A stretch of DNA of 64,000 nucleotides from contig CM049314.1 of NCBI GenBank assembly GCA_026874595.1, positions 69,950,300 to 70,014,299 on the forward strand, given 5' to 3'. Of this stretch, positions 60,263 to 64,000 are shown piece by piece. A program made the position numbers and the translations under genes. This DNA comes from Sipunculus nudus. Lineage: Eukaryota > Annelida > Sipuncula > Golfingiida > Sipunculidae. Positions within the stretch are counted from its first letter, which is position 1. Every line of letters begins with the position of its first letter. The notes beneath the pieces are model-generated. The model was not told the origin of the DNA, ran no database searches, and was given only the letters and a program-made list of their open reading frames with translations.

Positions 60263-62452
60263 TTGTTATAAAACCGTGGGGTTTTAAAGTGCTCAACTAA
60301 TACAAGGAGCTGTAATACATAAATTTCAGGACTTAAACACACTTACGTGTGTTCGTCAGCTCTGTTTCTTAAGGGCCCCTACGGGCCCTCCCTCGTCAGG
60401 AAGACTGAGTGGTCTTGTCGGGGCTCCTTATACTTGATCCAGGGGATCTGTAGTTGGTCAGAGATAAATCATTGTAACTCTTTCTTAAATACGATAGTTC
60501 TTAATGACCCGATACCCCGTTATAGAGAGAAATCGTTACAATGATTTATCTCTATTTTAAATTGCATGTATTCTTAAAATATATATGATTATTATTGATT
60601 AGCTTAAATCTGTGTTTAGCTTCCTGTGGGTCGATATAACTAATCATTGTTTCTATTTACTCTTTGTACTTATGTTTTTTTTCATTAATAATAGCATAAA
60701 GCTTAAAGGGCTTTCCTCATAAAATATATTTGTAATAAATAAAGTAAAAACAAATATTTACTTAAGATTTTAAATGTGTATTATGAAATCGACTAGGAGA
60801 CTATTTTTAAATCATTTAACAACATTATTTGCTATGCAAATACTTCGTTCTTTTTATTTAGCCGCCGACTTTAATTTGGGCTTCAAGACGAAAGACCATC
60901 AATATTCAGGTACAAACGGGCCTGTCTCGGTAAAGTTTTATGGAACCAAGTCGGATTCTGGATTGATATCTTTTATTATCAATATACCGAGCGCTCTGTG
61001 AGTAATTGTTTTGTCAATAAAAACAATATTTGAAATATGATGATTATTGTTCAATCATTTGTATGTATATCACAGAAGGTTCAATGCTAAATTACAATGC
61101 TCTATATTTTACATTTATTTTCGGCTGTAGGAAATAATATATTTTTCTTTCAAGTACTCTTTTTGAATGTATTTTTCACTCGTTGGATCGCTTTAATTGA
61201 ATAATGACCGTGACACATTGAATGAAAGTATACATAAAGTGTATATTAAATAAAAACAAAATGAGATTGACCCACGTGTTTCTGTTTTGGAGTAAAATCA
61301 AACGTCTCTCATTTTCCTCTAACCATTTCTCCGGTAACATGCTTGACAAGTACCTTAGCAAGGTGTGTATGCTTTTTATTCAGCGCTATAACCGATCCGT
61401 CATGAAGGTCTATGTCTTGTGTTTTGCAGAATGACACCGAAGACAGTTTCTGTCGCGGTAGATATCGGTGATCTCATCGCGATCGACGTAGATCTGAACA
61501 CCACCAATGCATGGGGCCTTGAATATGTAAATATAAAAGTTTTCAGGATCAGCAAATATTAATGAGGAAATAACTCAATATTTTGTTATGGTCAGGTTTT
61601 ACCATTGTTCTGAAACATTTATAGATGATTTAATATTGACATATAAATATGATTTTTCTGGTCTTTTTGGATATTTCACCATTTTATGTTATGAAATTTA
61701 AAAAAAAAGCTTTTTAAATGTTTTCAATAAAAATGTGCGACTGATTCTGTGATAAGAATAACAACAAACTCAACGAAAAAATAAATGGGAATTTATTATC
61801 ATGAAAATTATTTGCTAAGACCCTGTTTTTAGTAAATGGGGACATGTGGTGTCTGGCTGAATATGTTTACAGGTTGAAATCACTGACTTATCAACTAATC
61901 GCTTCTGGAATGCTACCTGTTTCTGCACACTCTCTTTAGACACAAATGAGGGTCTGCGTTTGTATCACTTGATCACCTCACGAGGTAATATACAACAGTC
62001 CTCAAGTCTATAGTCAACGTCTTTTGACATATGATAACAACATTATAATTTCACAACTATTACCGAAGCGTCAAGATATATTAGACTATTTCATATACAA
62101 CAAATGTAATATATTAGCCATTTTAAAAAAAAAATATTCTGTATCACAAATGTGACATATGGAACAGCAGGCATTCGAATCATTTTGTATTATGATTATT
62201 TCAGTGTATCCCGTTGTGAAAAGCATGTTTTTCTCGTATGGCCGAGGAAGTAAGGCAACTGGAGTTGTAATTTCACAGCATGTCATGGGGAGATACAATC
62301 CAATGGCCTGTGCAAGGCTGTGCACCAAGGCAAACGCTTGTACAGCAGTCAACCTCATAGGTAACATATGTGAATTACTCGTCAACAGTAATGCCATAGA
62401 AACTGGACTTGAAGAACTTTATGAACATCTCAAAGTAACCAACACGCTTTAG
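59781..62452 (+). CDS. PLAT-PAN secreted-type protein, copy 6 (intact, 225 aa)
   Basis: Five exons: 59781-59865, 60862-60997, 61430-61526, 61873-61984 and 62205-62452, together 678 bp (225 codons plus TAG). Acceptors are TACAG, TTTAG, TTGCAG, TTACAG and TTTCAG; donors are GTTTGG, GTGAGT, GTAAAT and GTAATA. Residues 1-28 (MGMFCCYSSWKSS then GIICFLFLGSL) are a leader. Residues 29-143 are PLAT/LH2-like: FNLGFKTKDHQY, VSVKFYGTKSDSG, VDIGDLIAIDVDLN, WGLEYVEITDL and CFC at 122-124. Residues 144-225 are a PAN/apple-like module with cysteines at 179, 183, 189 and 199 (PMACARLCTKANAC, GNICELL). The fifth cysteine seen in copies 3-5 (before E-H-L) is Tyr here. Intron 1 holds a SINE and a hammerhead-like segment. 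Likely a small secreted or membrane-tethered protein; ligand unknown. Confidence 0.82.
60004..60213 (+). mobile_element. tRNA-derived SINE in intron 1 of copy 6
   Basis: The tRNA-like unit at 60116-60183 reads TGGCGTAGCTAAGTGG, then GGTTCGACTCCCACCGTCAG. Its 5' flank starts CCATGCTGGTTCATTG and includes ACACAGAGGGGAAGGGAAT; the 3' side ends in CCATTTCCATA and merges into (AT)n. Same family as 41270-41461. Confidence 0.7.
60214..60257. repeat. (AT)n microsatellite
   Basis: About 44 bases of AT at the 3' end of the SINE and the start of the next repeat. Confidence 0.95.
60351..60400 (-). ncRNA. Hammerhead-like core, probably eroded
   Basis: On the complement: CCTGACGAGG, then GAGGGCCC-GTAG-GGGCCCTT (a strong stem-loop), then AAGAAACAGAGCTGACGAAC. 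CTGACGA-stem II-GAAAC is the hammerhead core, and ACAG-AG-CTG could form stem III. The triplet at the expected cleavage site reads GAC rather than a standard NUH, so activity is doubtful. The surrounding 60.26-60.45 kb looks like the end of a retroelement. Confidence 0.4.
60459..60551. repeat. Inverted repeat, 19-base arms
   Basis: AGAGATAAATCATTGTAAC at about 60459-60477 and GTTACAATGATTTATCTCT at about 60533-60551 are exact reverse complements, with a 55-base spacer. Confidence 0.8.
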
Positions 62453-64000
62453 CATAAAAAGTACTAGGAACAACATATTTAACCCAAACTGTGACCTTGC
62501 GTTTTCAATGTCTATTTCTTAATACAACTCAACAGTTAATGCAGTTATAGGATTGCTCTCCAAATTTTCATAATGTTTCTGATTATATCTGTCTTTTGAC
62601 TGATTGAAACTCAGCAAAAGCTTCATGATTCATTGTTTGCCACAGGGGGTTGACACCTAAGTCCCCGTTAAACCTTTTATGCTCAACGTTATGGCTTACT
62701 TATAGACCAAATATTAGATTAATGGACTTGCTTTCATAAAATGGACAAAAATATGTGGCAGAAGTGTTATTAACTATAGAAATACTGCCATTTGTTCATC
62801 CTGTTTGACAATGATTTGCTTATTAATATTTATTATCTAAGTCATATAAAAAAAAGAAATCTATGCCGCTATGGTAACCCGTGAATAGAGACGTATGGGT
62901 CGTTAAAAAATATTATGTGTAATACTTACAAATAGACTGCTTCGGCGTAAATTCTACATTTATTTTATCTGTTTAGTCTTAGTTGGATTTAAGAAAGGTG
63001 GATTTGAATTTCCATACATAGCTTGACTGGACTACTGATGAAATTGAAACATACTTCCGAATGCAGCAGCCTTAAATTATATTGAAACTAATTGTTGATA
63101 CTTGATTTGTTATTATTAGAACATGTTATCAAGTATTAAATTCGTATAATTACATATGTATATATGTGTGTGTGTGTTTTTAAACATGTATATTTGAAAT
63201 ATGTATTATATATATTATTTATTTGTTTATTAGAATATGTAAGTGTATATTTTTAATTACACTATATATGTATTTTATATGTGTGTTTTTATATATTTAT
63301 AAATTGAAGCGAAGGCTATGATAAACAGTGACGCCTTTTAGAAAGACTAACTATTGTTTAACACACGAGCTTTCGAAGTACAAAGGCTTCTTCGTCAGGT
63401 GGTAATTAAGTGGAAACCGCCGAAGTTACCACCTGACGAAGAAGCCTTTGTACTTCGAAAGCTCGTGTGTTAATTAACTAGTCAGTCTATCTAAAAGGCG
63501 TCAATGTTTATCTTAACCTTCGCTTCATCTACAGACTAACACGGCTATACCACTTATTAATATATATATATGGTGATCTTCTGTCTCCTTATTCACACAT
63601 TGGTGTCTATACATTTGAGAAGCGCATATTATGTCAATGTGGTGAGGTCACCTACAACTGACACTAATATATACAAGGAATGCCATAAACATATCTCATC
63701 GACATACACCACGCTCTTTCCTACAAAAAAATATTGTTTTACCTCTGCTGACTTACAGTCATGCTGTGCTAAAGCCACACCCCTTTGTCCGTCGTCCCTC
63801 CTCTCCGGCCGCTGCCCGTGTGTCCGTCCGATAACAGGACTAGTTTCCGTAAGAGCTTTGGTTCATGATACTGTGCATTCTTAGACACATAAACAGATCT
63901 CCTTGCAAACCTGAAATAAGGTCAGTGTGATATGTATTCCTTGAGTGACGGTTCGTGTCTGAGAAACCCAAAATACTTAAACGTTTGATACAAAATATCC
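62453..64000. other. Downstream flank of copy 6, duplicate of 51.0-52.7 kb
   Basis: No exon seen. Collinear with the flank of copy 5 to the right edge (ACCTGAAATAAGGTCAGTGT, ATACAAAATATCC). It is interrupted at about 63.15-63.57 kb by TG/TA-rich sequence and an inverted repeat that the copy 5 flank lacks. Confidence 0.7.
63304..63527. repeat. Long inverted repeat with two hammerhead-like cores (Penelope-like end)
   Basis: Arms 63304-63404 and 63425-63527, about 100 bases each, are inverted copies around a 20-base spacer. Each carries CTGACGA, a GAAG...CTTC stem, then GAAAGC: on the plus strand at 63433-63460 and on the complement at 63371-63398. The right arm continues into CATCTACAGACTAACACGGC (about 63527-63546), which I recall as similar to the ends of hammerhead-bearing Penelope-like elements in reptiles. 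The cleavage triplet is not clearly preserved. Confidence 0.55.

Overview
This is a 64-kb piece of an AT-rich, repeat-laden animal genome. Short phase-conserved exons, GT-AG introns of a few hundred bases, many (AT)n tracts and the mix of mobile elements (Ty3/gypsy-type LTR element, CR1-like LINE with PHD and esterase parts, Tigger-like and Harbinger-like DNA transposons, tRNA-derived SINE, hammerhead-like retroelement ends) fit a lophotrochozoan, most likely a bivalve mollusc. That placement is inference; no species-diagnostic gene was recognised.

The real gene content is one clustered family that no single long open frame reveals. Six copies share a five-exon plan: a 26-29 residue signal-peptide exon, three exons that together make a PLAT/LH2-like beta-sandwich (46, 32 and 37 residues), and a last exon of 82-93 residues with a PAN/apple-like cysteine domain. 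Intron phases are 1-2-0-1 in every copy where they can be read. Copies 1-4 are on the minus strand (copy 1 runs off the left edge; copy 2 ends in a different 3' exon and lacks PAN; copy 3 has one in-frame stop; copy 4 looks whole, 236 aa). Copies 5 and 6 are on the plus strand (copy 5 is a clear pseudogene; copy 6 looks whole, 225 aa). The cluster is therefore divergent, with the two arms separated by about 22 kb of repeats.

Layout: 0.3-1.0 kb copy 1; 4.3-6.7 kb copy 2; 7.6-8.7 kb Tigger-like transposon; 8.8-10.6 kb Harbinger-like element; 12.9-15.4 kb copy 3; 15.5-21.9 kb gene-free; 22.0-25.1 kb copy 4; 25.2-33.2 kb gene-free with an old internal duplication; 33.2-40.3 kb an old broken LTR retrotransposon whose integrase lies before its reverse transcriptase; 41.3 kb a SINE; 41.6-44.2 kb a truncated LINE; 44.5-44.7 kb a doubtful Kazal-like small ORF; 47.8-51.0 kb copy 5; 51.0-59.6 kb repeats; 59.7-62.5 kb copy 6. 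Regions 47.6-52.7 and 59.5-64.0 kb are diverged copies of one duplicated segment.

Four of the copies share a putative core promoter of the form TATAWAAGATAACGTCC. Three loci near copies 5 and 6 carry hammerhead-ribozyme-like cores, two of them as inverted pairs next to (TA)n tracts, suggesting ends of Penelope-like or retrozyme-like elements. The products are probably small secreted or surface two-domain proteins; their function is unknown and none is assigned here.
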